A stretch of 64,000 nt of DNA from Herpetosiphon gulosus (GTDB lineage Bacteria > Chloroflexota > Chloroflexia > Chloroflexales > Herpetosiphonaceae). The stretch's first letter is position 1; each line of letters opens with the position of its first letter. A program made the translations under genes and the position numbers. Below the pieces are notes generated by a model. That model was not told the origin of the DNA and ran no database searches. It worked only from the letters and a program-made list of their open reading frames with translations. The stretch is taken from the NCBI RefSeq assembly GCF_039545135.1, contig NZ_BAABRU010000016.1, positions 1-64,000 on the forward strand. Reading direction: 5' to 3'. This document shows positions 1 through 7,545 of this stretch, piece after piece.

Positions 1-64
1 ACGCGAGATCGATGGCCATTTGGCGAAATTCCGCCGTAAAGGTGCGAGGGTTTTGCCGTGTCAT
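1..64 (-). CDS. IS3-type transposase OrfA, N-terminal fragment cut by window edge
   Basis: Reading the minus strand from an ATG at 64, the first 21 residues are MTRQNPRTFTAEFRQMAIDL followed by A. The pattern RTFTAEFRQxAIDLA is the usual start of the helix-turn-helix OrfA of IS3-family elements. A good ribosome site (GGAAAGGAA) lies just upstream. The frame stays open to the window edge, so only the beginning is seen; OrfB would lie outside. The element's left end probably falls between 65 and 108, close to the stop codon of the neighbouring small secreted-protein gene, but no clear terminal repeat could be fixed from one end only. Confidence 0.6.
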   Translation of the reverse strand, partial: MTRQNPRTFTAEFRQMAIDLA

Positions 65-105
65 TGGTGGATTCCTTTCCCGTATAGGTATGATAGCATA
101 CATGT

Positions 106-435
106 CTATACGTTCAGGACCACATCATAGGTTACTCCAAACGAACGAGCTGATTCATTATACAACCCTCCACTACATTGAATGTATCCGCCAAACCCAC
201 GGATCACAATCCCGTCACCTGCGTAGGGAGCTGATGGGATAACGCTTTGCATGGTCGGCCAAATTATTACTTCGGTCTCATTAGGCGGGCAATTCGCCTG
301 CTCTTGCTGATTGATAAGGCTATTGGTATTGGTTGCATAAGTGGTTGATATTCCAATGATCAGGCTTATTAGAATGCTCAACAAACACAAGCGTAGCCAT
401 GGATAGGCGATTCCTGTAGATGGATTGATCTGCAT
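106..435 (-). CDS. Small secreted hypothetical protein (109 aa)
   Basis: Family not recognised. The N-terminus has a hydrophobic stretch (about residues 13-35, LRLCLLSILISLIIGIS) typical of a signal peptide or anchor. The mature part is short, with two Cys and a Gly-rich stretch (GDGIVIRGFGGYIQCSGG). The start ATG at 435 has AAAGGAG upstream. The stop lies about 40 bases before the start of an IS3 transposase, so the original C-terminus may have been replaced by the insertion. The gene lies downstream of the sigma/anti-sigma pair on the same strand, with only 18 bp to the anti-sigma stop, so it may be co-transcribed with that pair. Confidence 0.5.
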   Translation of the reverse strand: MQINPSTGIAYPWLRLCLLSILISLIIGISTTYATNTNSLINQQEQANCPPNETEVIIWPTMQSVIPSAPYAGDGIVIRGFGGYIQCSGGLYNESARSFGVTYDVVLNV

Positions 436-453
436 AATGGCTCCTTTACAAAT

Positions 454-1449
454 TTATCGCTTGGTACTTTGATCGTTCGGCGTTGGTGTCGGGTCTAATG
501 GTTTCGCAGTTGATGACGGCGTAGCTGGAATCACCATGCTGGTCGGGCTTGGAGTAGCCGTTGGGATTAGTGTGCCAATCGCAGTTGGTGGTGCTGGCGT
601 GCCAATCGCAGTTGGTGGTGCTGGCGTGCCAATCGCAGTTGGTGGTGCTGGTGTGCCAATCGCCGTTGGTGGTGCGGTTGGAACCATCGGTTGACTGCTT
701 GGTGGTATCCTTGTCGGAATTTCAGGCGATTGCTGGATCTCAGTTGGCAATGCTGTTATTGGTTCTGGCTTATTGGTTGGCAACGGAACCTCAGTTGGTG
801 GCAACGGAACCTCAGTCGGCAATGGTTCCTGCGTCACAATAGGAACCTCGGTTGGTAAGGTTATCGGCACTTCTGTAGGTGGCAAACTCGGGCGAATACT
901 CGTAGGCAGTGGATTAGCTAACATCGGTGGCGCGATCGTTTGAGTGGCCAATGGAACTAAATCGCTAGTTGGTATAACCGTAAAGGTTAAGGGTAGATTT
1001 GTTGGATTATCTCGATTAACCGTTGCTATTGGTGTTAGCGAAGGGTGGTCTTGCGCTATTACCAAAGAGGCGGTGGCCGAGATTGGCGGGTTGTGAGCCA
1101 AACGGAAATCTTGATCAGCTTGCGGTGACTGACGCGTGATCCCAATCCATATCAATGCCATAACAAGCGCAGCTAGCCCCACATAGATTGGGCGGCGAGT
1201 TTGCCAAAATTGGCTAGGTTTCCATGATGGGTTGATCGTATTCGAACGGATCATTGTTAGGAGTGCCACTGGCGGGCGGGCTTCGGTCTGACCAAGCAGG
1301 GTAAACCAACGCTCGGTTTGGGTCTCCAAATCAAGCACCAGTGCTCGACATGGGCCGCAGTTCATCAAATGTGCCTCAATTGCCGCAGCATCTGTTGGTG
1401 ACACCTCCGCATGTTGTGACAACTTAAGCTTAATATCACCGCAGTTCAC
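454..1449 (-). CDS. Anti-sigma factor with ZAS zinc finger, one TM helix and Pro/Thr-rich extracellular tail
   Basis: Predicted membrane-bound anti-sigma factor of about 331 aa that would hold the adjacent ECF sigma factor inactive. The N-terminal 45 residues carry the ZAS signature HxxxCxxC (HLMNCGPC). One membrane helix follows at about residues 95-115 (YVGLAALVMALIWIGI). The remaining outer part is low-complexity Pro/Thr/Pro-Glu sequence. The GTG at 1449 was chosen because it overlaps the sigma stop codon (GTGA) and has AAGGAGGA before it; a longer upstream frame merely overlaps the sigma gene. Overlap implies translational coupling. The tail contains a 27-bp tandem repeat, annotated separately, which probably makes its length variable between strains. 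The outer signal is unknown. Confidence 0.85.
   Translation of the reverse strand: MNCGDIKLKLSQHAEVSPTDAAAIEAHLMNCGPCRALVLDLETQTERWFTLLGQTEARPPVALLTMIRSNTINPSWKPSQFWQTRRPIYVGLAALVMALIWIGITRQSPQADQDFRLAHNPPISATASLVIAQDHPSLTPIATVNRDNPTNLPLTFTVIPTSDLVPLATQTIAPPMLANPLPTSIRPSLPPTEVPITLPTEVPIVTQEPLPTEVPLPPTEVPLPTNKPEPITALPTEIQQSPEIPTRIPPSSQPMVPTAPPTAIGTPAPPTAIGTPAPPTAIGTPAPPTAIGTLIPTATPSPTSMVIPATPSSTAKPLDPTPTPNDQSTKR
572..679 (-). repeat. 27-bp tandem repeat, four copies, in the anti-sigma tail
   Basis: Four consecutive 27-bp units begin at 572, 599, 626 and 653. The first two are identical and the last two diverge slightly. They encode the 9-residue unit APPTAIGTP in the extracellular tail of the anti-sigma factor. 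The unit length is a multiple of three, so gain or loss of copies would lengthen or shorten the tail without breaking the frame. Confidence 0.95.
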
Positions 1450-1958
1450 GAGCCATCCTCCTTGGTATACTGATCGCGGAAGTGATGACGGGCACGATGT
1501 AGGCGTACCCGAACGGTTGAGACGTTTTCGCCGAGAATCGCAGCAATTTCGCTGGGACTGAGGCCAACACAGTGTGCTAGGATGAGCAATTCGGCCTCGC
1601 GTCGGTTGATGCGCACGAGGCAATCTCGCACATCTTGGGCGGTTGCAACTGCATGATCATGGGATGGAGTGCTGGTTTGAAAGGGCAGCCAGCGCCAGCG
1701 GCGGTTGCGCCGCAACATATCAATAACCAAATTTCCACCAATCCGACAGAGCCATGCATAGGGATATGAGGGTAAGGCTTGGGTGCGTAAGGCAACCTGT
1801 GTCCGTGCAAATGTTTCCTGCAGAATATCAGCTGCCTGTTCCTCATCGCCGAGCAATCGCACAAAATAGCGAAATAGCGCGAGATGATAGTGATCAAACC
1901 ACTCGGCCAAATATTCCCTTACGGCAGCCTCGGCCAGTGGTACTGCGTCAACCACCAT
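1446..1958 (-). CDS. ECF-type RNA polymerase sigma factor
   Basis: A sigma-70 family ECF factor of about 170 aa. Region 2 is visible as FRYFVRLLGDEEQAADILQE, then YAWLCRIGGNLVIDMLRR, and region 4 as INRREAELLILAHCVGLSPSEIAAILGENVSTVRVRLHRAR, a classic helix-turn-helix. The longer frame opens at 2117, but the ATG at 1958 has GGAAGGA at good spacing and gives a normal ECF length. Its stop overlaps the GTG of the ZAS anti-sigma gene, so the two form a coupled sigma/anti-sigma unit. The target genes cannot be told from sequence; the secreted protein downstream is a candidate. Confidence 0.88.
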   Translation of the reverse strand: MVVDAVPLAEAAVREYLAEWFDHYHLALFRYFVRLLGDEEQAADILQETFARTQVALRTQALPSYPYAWLCRIGGNLVIDMLRRNRRWRWLPFQTSTPSHDHAVATAQDVRDCLVRINRREAELLILAHCVGLSPSEIAAILGENVSTVRVRLHRARHHFRDQYTKEDGS

Positions 1959-2105
1959 AGACAGTCCTTCCATCCACGTCGAAAAAACTGCCTTTAAAGA
2001 CGAATAAACTAAGGCTATCATTTCATCATAGCGAAATATTGGGTCAATTGTTGCGCTGCGTGATGTTTTGAGCTGGTAGTGGGCATTGGAGCGGGTTCGA
2101 TTCGC

Positions 2106-2154
2106 TTGACAAACCACAAGGCTTGATCTAGATTATGCTTTGTAAGCGTTTACA
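2106..2154 (+). promoter_or_regulatory. xyl promoter with LacI-type operator at the expected start site
   Basis: A -35 box TTGACA (2106-2111), a 17-bp spacer and a -10 box TAGATT (2129-2134) are followed by the near-perfect palindrome TGTAAGCGTTTACA at 2141-2154, which would cover the transcription start. This matches the usual operator form of LacI-family sugar repressors. It reads toward xylA. No LacI-type regulator gene lies in the window. Confidence 0.7.
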
Positions 2155-2237
2155 CAATTTTTGCTCATAATTACAACCTCAGTTAGTTGTTTTATGCCAA
2201 ATTAGCTCGAAAAATATAAAAATTTAGGTAAATTTTC

Positions 2238-2251
2238 TGCAAGCGCTTACA
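2238..2251 (+). promoter_or_regulatory. Second LacI-type operator before xylA
   Basis: The palindrome TGCAAGCGCTTACA differs at two positions from the operator at 2141-2154. The centres are 97 bp apart, a distance suitable for looping by a tetrameric repressor or for a roadblock in the leader. It lies 53 bp before the xylA start codon. Confidence 0.7.
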
Positions 2252-2304
2252 TAAAAATCTGATCAGTGTAACGATCAACTCCGTAGTACAAGGAGGTACC
2301 ATCG

Positions 2305-3465
2305 ATGTACGACGCACAGCCTGCCCACAAATTTACCTTTGGTCTTTGGACGGTCGGCAATGTTGGCCGTGATCCCTTTGGCGAGCCAGTTCGTAAGCCG
2401 CTGAGTCCCCCTGAGATTGTGCATTTGCTGGCAGAGGTTGGCGCTTGGGGTGTAAATTTCCACGATAACGATTTGATTCCAATTGATGCAACTCCCAGCG
2501 AACGCGACTCAATTATCAAGGCTTTTCGTGGTGCTTTAGCTGAAACCGGTCTCGTTGTGCCAATGGCGACTACTAATTTATTCAGCCATCCAGCTTTTAA
2601 AGATGGTGCGTTTACCAGCAATGATCCGGCAGTACGGGCCTATGCACTGCAAAAAACCATGGCTGCTATGGATTTGGGAGCCGAATTTGGGGCCACGACC
2701 TATGTATTTTGGGGTGGTCGCGAAGGCAGCGAAAGCGATGCTGCCAAAAATCCGCTTGAAGGCTTGAAGTGGTTCCGTGAGGCGCTCAACTTTTTGTGTG
2801 AATATAGCTTAGCGCAGGGTTATAACTATCGTTTTGCTTTGGAAGCTAAGCCTAATGAACCACGCGGCGACATCTTTTTGCCCACAACCGGAGCCATGTT
2901 GGGATTTATCGAAACCCTCGATCACTCAGATATGGTTGGGGTTAACCCTGAAGTTGCCCACGAAACTATGGCAGGCCTGAATTTCGCTCATGCTGTGGCT
3001 CAAGCCTTAGATGCTGGCAAGCTCTTCCACATTGACCTCAACGACCAAGCCAGCGGACGCTATGATCAAGATTTTCGCTTTGCAGCGCATAACTACAAAC
3101 AAAATTTCTTCTTGGTCAAATTGCTCGAAGATGTTGGTTATGACGGCCCACGCCACTTCGATGCGCATGCCTACCGCTCAGAAGATTTGCAAGGGGTCAA
3201 AGATTTTGCCCGTGGCTGTATTCGCAGCTATTTGATTTTGGCTGAAAAAGCCCGCCGCTTCAACGCTGATGCCGAAATTCAAGGCCTATTGGCTGAATTG
3301 AAAACGGTTGAGCCAGCGGTAGCAGCTTTGGCTGGCAGCTATTCAGCAGAACGCGTTGCCGCGCTCAAGGCTCATCAATTTGATCGGGATGCGCTGGGAG
3401 CACGCGGTTTGGGCTACGAAAAGCTTGATCAATTGACATTTGAATTATTGATGGGTGTTCGTTAA
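2305..3465 (+). CDS. xylA: Xylose isomerase
   Basis: Converts D-xylose to D-xylulose in the cytoplasm. The 386-aa length and sequence fit the shorter class I enzymes of actinobacterial type. Visible active-site blocks are the N-terminal [17 protein letters not shown], the FHDND motif with the catalytic His (about residue 53), the metal-binding [13 protein letters not shown] (Glu180), [17 protein letters not shown] and the C-terminal HFDAHAYR. The start ATG has AAGGAGGT seven bases upstream. It is the first gene of the xylA-xylB unit and lies behind two LacI-type operators, so xylose or xylan induction is expected. Confidence 0.97.
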   Translation: MYDAQPAHKFTFGLWTVGNVGRDPFGEPVRKPLSPPEIVHLLAEVGAWGVNFHDNDLIPIDATPSERDSIIKAFRGALAETGLVVPMATTNLFSHPAFKDGAFTSNDPAVRAYALQKTMAAMDLGAEFGATTYVFWGGREGSESDAAKNPLEGLKWFREALNFLCEYSLAQGYNYRFALEAKPNEPRGDIFLPTTGAMLGFIETLDHSDMVGVNPEVAHETMAGLNFAHAVAQALDAGKLFHIDLNDQASGRYDQDFRFAAHNYKQNFFLVKLLEDVGYDGPRHFDAHAYRSEDLQGVKDFARGCIRSYLILAEKARRFNADAEIQGLLAELKTVEPAVAALAGSYSAERVAALKAHQFDRDALGARGLGYEKLDQLTFELLMGVR

Positions 3466-3471
3466 GCTTTT

Positions 3472-3525
3472 AACCACGAAGAACACGAAGGGCACGAAGT
3501 TGCCTACATTGATTTCTTCGTGGTT
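3472..3525. repeat. Inverted repeat with CACGAAG-type heptad repeats between xylA and xylB
   Basis: AACCACGAAGAA (3472-3483) is the exact inverse of TTCTTCGTGGTT (3514-3525). The left part runs on in roughly 7-base steps (CACGAAG, AACACGAAG, GGCACGAAG). The same motif recurs near 5137-5165 and 46889-46955. On RNA it could fold as a long-loop hairpin that modulates xylA/xylB expression, but no U-tract follows, so it is not a standard terminator. Confidence 0.75.
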
Positions 3526-3545
3526 TATTTTATTGGAGCACCATC

Positions 3546-5045
3546 ATGGCATATGTACTTGGTTATGATATTTCGACCACGGCAACCAAGGCACTGTTGA
3601 TCGATCAACAAGGGACGGTGGTGGCGATTGGTCAAGCGAGCTACGATTATGCTACGCCCTACCCGTTGTGGAGCGAGCAATCGCCGCATTTGTGGTGGCA
3701 GGCTTGCCGCGAAAGCACCCAAGAAGTGTTGGCAAAAGCAGGTGTAGCCGCCAACGAGATTGTGGCAATTGGCTTGGCTGGCCAGATGCATGGCTTAGTT
3801 TTGCTTGATCAAGCGGGTGAAGTGTTGCGCCCAGCCTTGCTTTGGAACGATCAGCGGACTGCTGAACAATGTGAGCAAATTACCACCCGACTTGGTGAGC
3901 AACGCCTAATCGAATTAACTGGTAATCGGGCATTGACGGGCTTTACGGCCCCGAAAATTTTGTGGGTGCAACAGCACGAGCCTGAAGTTTATGCCCAAAT
4001 TGCCCATATTTTGCTGCCCAAAGATTATGTGCGCTATTGTCTGACTGGCGAGTTTGCCAGCGATGTTTCTGATAGTGCTGGCACGCTCTTGTTGGATGTG
4101 CGCAGTCGTCAATGGTCGGCGGAAGTGGCGCAGGCGCTTGAGATTGATCTGGCATGGCTGCCGCAATTATTTGAAGGCCCAGCCATCACAGGCCAATTAC
4201 ATGCTGAAGCCGCTGCGGCTTTAGGCTTAGTAACAGGCATCCCAGTGGTTGGCGGCGGCGGTGATCAAGCTGCCAATGCTGTAGGAACTGGGGTGGTTGA
4301 GGCTGGTAGTATTGCCCTAAGCCTTGGCACATCGGGCGTGGTTTTTGGGGCAACGGCTAGCCCAATTATCGAGCCACAAGGTCGCTTGCACGCTTTTTGC
4401 CATGCCGTACCTGGGCGTTGGCATTTGATGGGCGTGATGTTGAGTGCGGCGGGAAGTTTGCGCTGGTATCACGACACCTTTGCCCCGCAACTGAGCTATG
4501 ATCAATTACTTGAGCCTGCTGAGGGTGTAGTGGTTGGCAGTGCTGGCTTATTCTTTGCGCCTTATCTGACTGGCGAACGCACACCGCACCCTGATCCATT
4601 GGCTCGTGGCGGCTTTATTGGCCTGACCGTGCGCCATACTCAAGCCCATCTTACGCGCTCGGTGCTCGAAGGTGTGGCCTTTGGTTTACGCGATAGCCTT
4701 GAATTAATGAGCCAAGCTGGAATCGGTACCATTGGCGCGATTCGGGCTTCAGGTGGTGGCACACGCAATCGGTTATGGCGGCAAATTTTGGCCGATGTGT
4801 TGGGAGCGCCATTGGTTGGCGTGAGCACAACTGAGGGCGCGGCCTACGGCGCAGCATTGCTAGCAGCAGTTGGGGCTGGCTGGTATCGCGATGTTGATCA
4901 GGCGGTTGCGGCAACTGTGCGCTTGAGCGACCCCACTGAGCCAAGCGCTGATCAATCCCGCTATGCCGAATTATATGCAACCTATCGCGCGATTTATCCT
5001 GCCTTACAACCATTGTATCCAGCATTGGCGGCGGCTGAGGCCTAA
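3546..5045 (+). CDS. xylB: Xylulokinase
   Basis: ATP-dependent phosphorylation of D-xylulose to xylulose 5-phosphate, the second step of xylose use. The 499 aa are typical of FGGY-family kinases. Motifs include the N-terminal phosphate loop YDISTTATKALLID, the substrate motif GLAGQMHGLVLLD, GGGGDQAANAVGTG with the catalytic-type Asp, LGTSGVVF, and the FGGY C-terminal signature region VLEGVAFGLRDSLELM followed by ASGGGTRNRLWRQILADVLG. It lies 80 bp behind xylA with only the inverted repeat between. The start ATG has TTGGAGCACC before it. Confidence 0.96.
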   Translation: MAYVLGYDISTTATKALLIDQQGTVVAIGQASYDYATPYPLWSEQSPHLWWQACRESTQEVLAKAGVAANEIVAIGLAGQMHGLVLLDQAGEVLRPALLWNDQRTAEQCEQITTRLGEQRLIELTGNRALTGFTAPKILWVQQHEPEVYAQIAHILLPKDYVRYCLTGEFASDVSDSAGTLLLDVRSRQWSAEVAQALEIDLAWLPQLFEGPAITGQLHAEAAAALGLVTGIPVVGGGGDQAANAVGTGVVEAGSIALSLGTSGVVFGATASPIIEPQGRLHAFCHAVPGRWHLMGVMLSAAGSLRWYHDTFAPQLSYDQLLEPAEGVVVGSAGLFFAPYLTGERTPHPDPLARGGFIGLTVRHTQAHLTRSVLEGVAFGLRDSLELMSQAGIGTIGAIRASGGGTRNRLWRQILADVLGAPLVGVSTTEGAAYGAALLAAVGAGWYRDVDQAVAATVRLSDPTEPSADQSRYAELYATYRAIYPALQPLYPALAAAEA

Positions 5046-5061
5046 ATTTAACTAAAATGAA

Positions 5062-5095
5062 TGCGCTGCCTGAATTTCAAGCAGCGCACCTTTTT
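5062..5095 (+). terminator. Intrinsic terminator after xylB
   Basis: GCGCTGC (5063-5069) pairs with GCAGCGC (5081-5087). TGAA/TTCA pairing extends the stem inside, and five T residues follow at 5091-5095. It lies 18 bases past the xylB stop. Confidence 0.85.
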
Positions 5096-5131
5096 AATAT
5101 TTTCGCTTGTTACGATTGGGCGATAACAAAG

Positions 5132-5165
5132 TTTTTTAACCACGAAGAGCACGAAACACACGAAG
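5132..5165. repeat. Heptad-type ACGAAG repeat, second copy
   Basis: The stretch TTTTTTAACCACGAAGAGCA and following ACGAAACACACGAAGGAG resembles the left arm of the repeat at 3472-3525, but has no matching right arm here. It forms part of the 418-bp gene-free gap 5046-5463. Confidence 0.7.
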
Positions 5166-5209
5166 GAGAATCAAAATATGGGTTTGGCAGCAGGTAGTTG
5201 CCAATGTAC

Positions 5210-5302
5210 GGCCCCTCGCCCGCACGCGAGGCGAGGGGGAACCACTCCAGCAGTGCGCCCCTTTCCCGCCGCAGTGGGCGAGGGGGCGAGGGGTGAGGGA
5301 AC
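5210..5302 (-). repeat. Dispersed GC-rich palindromic repeat, copy A (truncated)
   Basis: About 93 bp, very rich in C on one half and G on the other (CCCCTCGCCCGCACGCGAGG, then a run ending GCGAGGGGTGAGGGA). It matches the inverse of copies at 21577-21678 and 58265-58357, lacking part of one end. Short open frames here follow the repeat composition and are not genes. The rest of the gap 5046-5463 holds the xylB terminator and no gene. Confidence 0.85.
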
Positions 5303-5463
5303 GAGCACTGGTTGTTAATCCAATGAACCATTACACCTAACCCCTACTTTTAAAACCAAACCTGTGCTAATGGACTGGCTAATCCTCCATCTGAATAGTG
5401 ATCGATTGCGCCGCACACCACGCTATAGTTTGACTAGCAATTTATGTTTGGCTGGAGATAACG

Positions 5464-6099
5464 ATGTTAATTGGTGTTTTAGGGGCTGGTCGGGTTGGGC
5501 AAATGTTGTGTGAATTATTGACAGCCCGTGGGCATCAGGTGTTGCTAGCCAACTCGCGTGGCCCAGCCTCGTTGCAAACGCTGGTTGGGCAACTTGGACC
5601 GCAAGTCACGGCGGTTGAAGCAGCCGAGTTACAACAGGCCGAAATGATTCTTTTGGTGGTGCGTTGGCAGCATATTCCCGCCGCATTGGAGCCATTAGCG
5701 CATTACAATGGGATTGTAGTTGACGTAATCAACAATCGCTTTGGGCCGAATCCCGGCGATTTTCATGATTTAGCTGGGCGTGGTTCAAGCGAGATTGTGG
5801 CTGAAATCTTGCCGCAAGCGCGTTTAGTTAAGGCCTTCAATCATCAGCCATTTGCTGATTTGGCCCATTTGAATGAGCTGCCAACGCCCAAAGCCTTATT
5901 TGTGGCGGGCGACGATCAAGCAGCTAAGCAGGTTGTGATTGGATTAATTCAAGTTTTGGGGGCGACCGCCATGGATTTGGGTGGTTTGATCGATGGTGGT
6001 CGTTTATTCTCGACCGGAATCGGGCCATTAGCTGGTCATGGGCGAGTATTGACGGTGGCTGAAGCGCAGGCGATTTTAACGCAGGAAACTCAGCAATAA
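5464..6099 (+). CDS. NADP(H)/F420-type dinucleotide-binding oxidoreductase
   Basis: A 211-aa Rossmann-fold protein of the COG2085 type (NADPH-dependent F420 reductase-like family). The N-terminus MLIGVLGAGRVGQML gives the GxGxxG nucleotide site, followed by a second strand ending in NSRGP, consistent with NADP preference. VKAFNH and the C-terminal DLGGLIDGGRLF are typical of the family. The natural substrate cannot be read from sequence. The last codons lie in the left end of the inserted element at 6085: without the insertion the frame would end CAG-CAT-TAA, so the element replaced a final His by Glu-Thr-Gln-Gln. The rest of the protein is intact and probably active. Confidence 0.82.
   Translation: MLIGVLGAGRVGQMLCELLTARGHQVLLANSRGPASLQTLVGQLGPQVTAVEAAELQQAEMILLVVRWQHIPAALEPLAHYNGIVVDVINNRFGPNPGDFHDLAGRGSSEIVAEILPQARLVKAFNHQPFADLAHLNELPTPKALFVAGDDQAAKQVVIGLIQVLGATAMDLGGLIDGGRLFSTGIGPLAGHGRVLTVAEAQAILTQETQQ
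6077..6084. repeat. Target-site duplication, left copy
   Basis: TAACGCAG here is repeated exactly at 6931-6938, directly outside both ends of the inverted-repeat element. An 8-bp direct duplication is the expected trace of transposition. Confidence 0.85.
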
Positions 6100-6378
6100 C
6101 ATAGTATCGCTATGGCTGTCGTTTGGATGGCAGAAGAATGCGCTTATGCGGCGGTGTCCTCATAACCTTCCCCGTCTTAATCATGGCATCGCCAAGAAGA
6201 TTGTCCCGTGTTTGCCAAGACGGATCACGCGTTCTCATACGGGGTGCGTTCCATCGTGTTTGATCGTATCACCCTCAGTGCGGTTAATGAAACAGGGCGC
6301 TGGAATGGGATCAATGCGTATTCATCGGCATCCCCATTCCCAACGATTAGCCGTGAAAGCGCGTGTTCTTTTTGGCGA

Positions 6379-6495
6379 TCAGGCGACTGACAGGGTGGCA
6401 TTCAGCGGATAGATCCTGCTGGCACTGATAATCACCCGATCACGGATGGTGCGTTCATCGGCGGTCAGATCCACGAGATATTTCTTCAGCGGCAT
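6379..6495 (-). pseudogene. Possible transposase N-terminal remnant (38 codons)
   Basis: The frame begins MPLKKYLVDLTADERTIRDR and stops after 38 codons. The pattern KKYLVDLTADER resembles the first residues of many IS630-type transposases in Chloroflexota and Cyanobacteria. Its ATG shares a base with the TGA of the upstream small gene (TGATG), which suggests the two were once translated together. It lies inside the 846-bp element. The family assignment is inference from a short stretch. Confidence 0.4.
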
Positions 6496-6770
6496 CAGGC
6501 GCTCCTTTCATCCGCGATCTTGGCGAGAATCAGCGGGATCGAATCATCCTCCAAGTCGGTTGCTGGATCGAGATGGAGGTGCGTGCCTGGGGGAACCGTG
6601 GCTTGGGCGAGGGTGAGACAATGGCGTGCGAGCGTGAGCAGACCGGCCTGATTGGCCTGAATCACGACCGTATCGTGGTCACCCTGCACGCTGATGATGA
6701 AGCCATCGTCCCAGAGAAGTCGGATGCCCTGCGTCGGATCGTAGGGGACGATGCTGATATGCTTGTCCAT
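6495..6770 (-). CDS. Small protein resembling Imm32-type immunity proteins, cargo of the element
   Basis: A 91-aa cytoplasmic protein starting MDKHISIVPYDPTQGIRLLW. Features are FIISVQGDHDTVVIQANQAG, LLTLARHCLTLAQATVPPGT and HLHLDPATDLEDDS followed by IPLILAK. The pattern of a Gly-Leu-Leu helix (LLxLAxHxLxLA) followed by HLHLD and a final short strand resembles the Imm32 family predicted in polymorphic toxin systems. The ATG at 6770 has AGGAGGTCGC before it; an in-frame ATG at 6827 has none. No toxin gene is next to it. If the resemblance is wrong it is simply a hypothetical protein carried by the element. Confidence 0.55.
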   Translation of the reverse strand: MDKHISIVPYDPTQGIRLLWDDGFIISVQGDHDTVVIQANQAGLLTLARHCLTLAQATVPPGTHLHLDPATDLEDDSIPLILAKIADERSA

Positions 6771-6930
6771 GCGACCTCCTAAGAAACGAAACCGTGAGGA
6801 ATGGTGACACTGTAGGCGATTCTTCACCGTCCGTCAATAGCCTTGTGGCCTTGTACGAGACCAGCCCATGTGCGATTTTGTGTGCCATCCAAACGACAGA
6901 CAGAGGGATACTATGTTGTTGCTGAGTTTC

Positions 6931-6938
6931 TAACGCAG
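6931..6938. repeat. Target-site duplication, right copy
   Basis: TAACGCAG, identical to 6077-6084, immediately outside the right terminal inverted repeat. Confidence 0.85.
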
Positions 6939-7123
6939 CATTAATTGGTTAGCGTTGGCTAACATTTTTAGAGCTTGAATTGACCCTGTGTAGGAATTTA
7001 CAGTTAAGCCCGTGTAGTAATGCATAGGGTTTTTTAATACTGCTTAATGATCAGGGATACTTTGACCTAAAACTAAAGAATCAGCTTCAAATATTTTTCT
7101 AAAATTTTTAGTAAAAAACATAC

Positions 7124-7151
7124 TTGACATTTAGAGAGATTCTTCTATAAT
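7124..7151 (+). promoter_or_regulatory. Sigma-70 type promoter of the opp operon with a long leader
   Basis: TTGACA (7124-7129), a 16-bp spacer and a perfect TATAAT (7146-7151). It reads toward the substrate-binding protein gene at 7546, leaving a leader of nearly 390 bases. The leader contains the 12-bp palindrome ATCAAGCTTGAT (7429-7440) and a GAAGC/GCTTC hairpin near 7381. No known riboswitch class was recognised. The remainder of the 6939-7545 gap holds no gene I can support. Confidence 0.75.
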
Positions 7152-7545
7152 AAGCACAAATTTCAATAATTCTTCAGTGAATTTCAAGTTTGCGGGACAT
7201 TTAGCGACTATGGCAGTGCTAAATTGGCGTTTATCGGAGTGAGAGACCGGTCTATCGCTGTAAATAGAACTGCAATAGCCTCCAGGGAACTTATTTTCTT
7301 TACTAAAAAAAGTAATTAATCTCCCAAATGTCCGGCGTGTAACACCCAGCATGCACCGGCTTGCTTCGACAACGGCATCAGAAGCAACTATCTAGCTAGC
7401 TTCTCGGTTGGGCAGGCTTGTGAGGATGATCAAGCTTGATTGTCTCTAGCTAAGGAGGCTCATCGACGATCAAATCGTAACCCAAACGCTTGACATTGTA
7501 GTACGTCGTTTTGGATTCAATTTGCTCAAAGAAGAGGAAATTCCC

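Larger units (their letters stand above)
6085..6930. mobile_element. 846-bp inserted element with 48-bp terminal inverted repeats
   Basis: The left end (6085-6132, starting GAAACTCAGCAATAACATAG) and the inverse of the right end (6883-6930, starting GAAACTCAGCAACAACATAG) agree at 44 of 48 positions. Exact 8-bp duplications TAACGCAG flank it. Inside are a small gene on the minus strand (6495-6770) and, overlapping its stop, a 38-codon frame resembling a transposase N-terminus. No complete transposase is present, so this looks like a non-autonomous, cargo-bearing or decayed insertion sequence. The host family cannot be named from the ends. The stretch 6133-6378 holds no gene I can support and may be decayed transposase sequence. 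Confidence 0.85.

Noticed and set aside
5110-5331. Minus-strand frame of 73 codons
   Set aside because: It follows the GC-rich dispersed repeat and heptad repeat, which recur without this frame elsewhere.
6146-6412. Plus-strand open frame of 88 codons
   Set aside because: Composition is not protein-like, no ribosome site, and it lies inside the small mobile element opposite the transposase-like remnant.
7131-7352. Minus-strand frame of 73 codons in the transporter leader
   Set aside because: No ribosome site or homology features, and it overlaps the consensus promoter.
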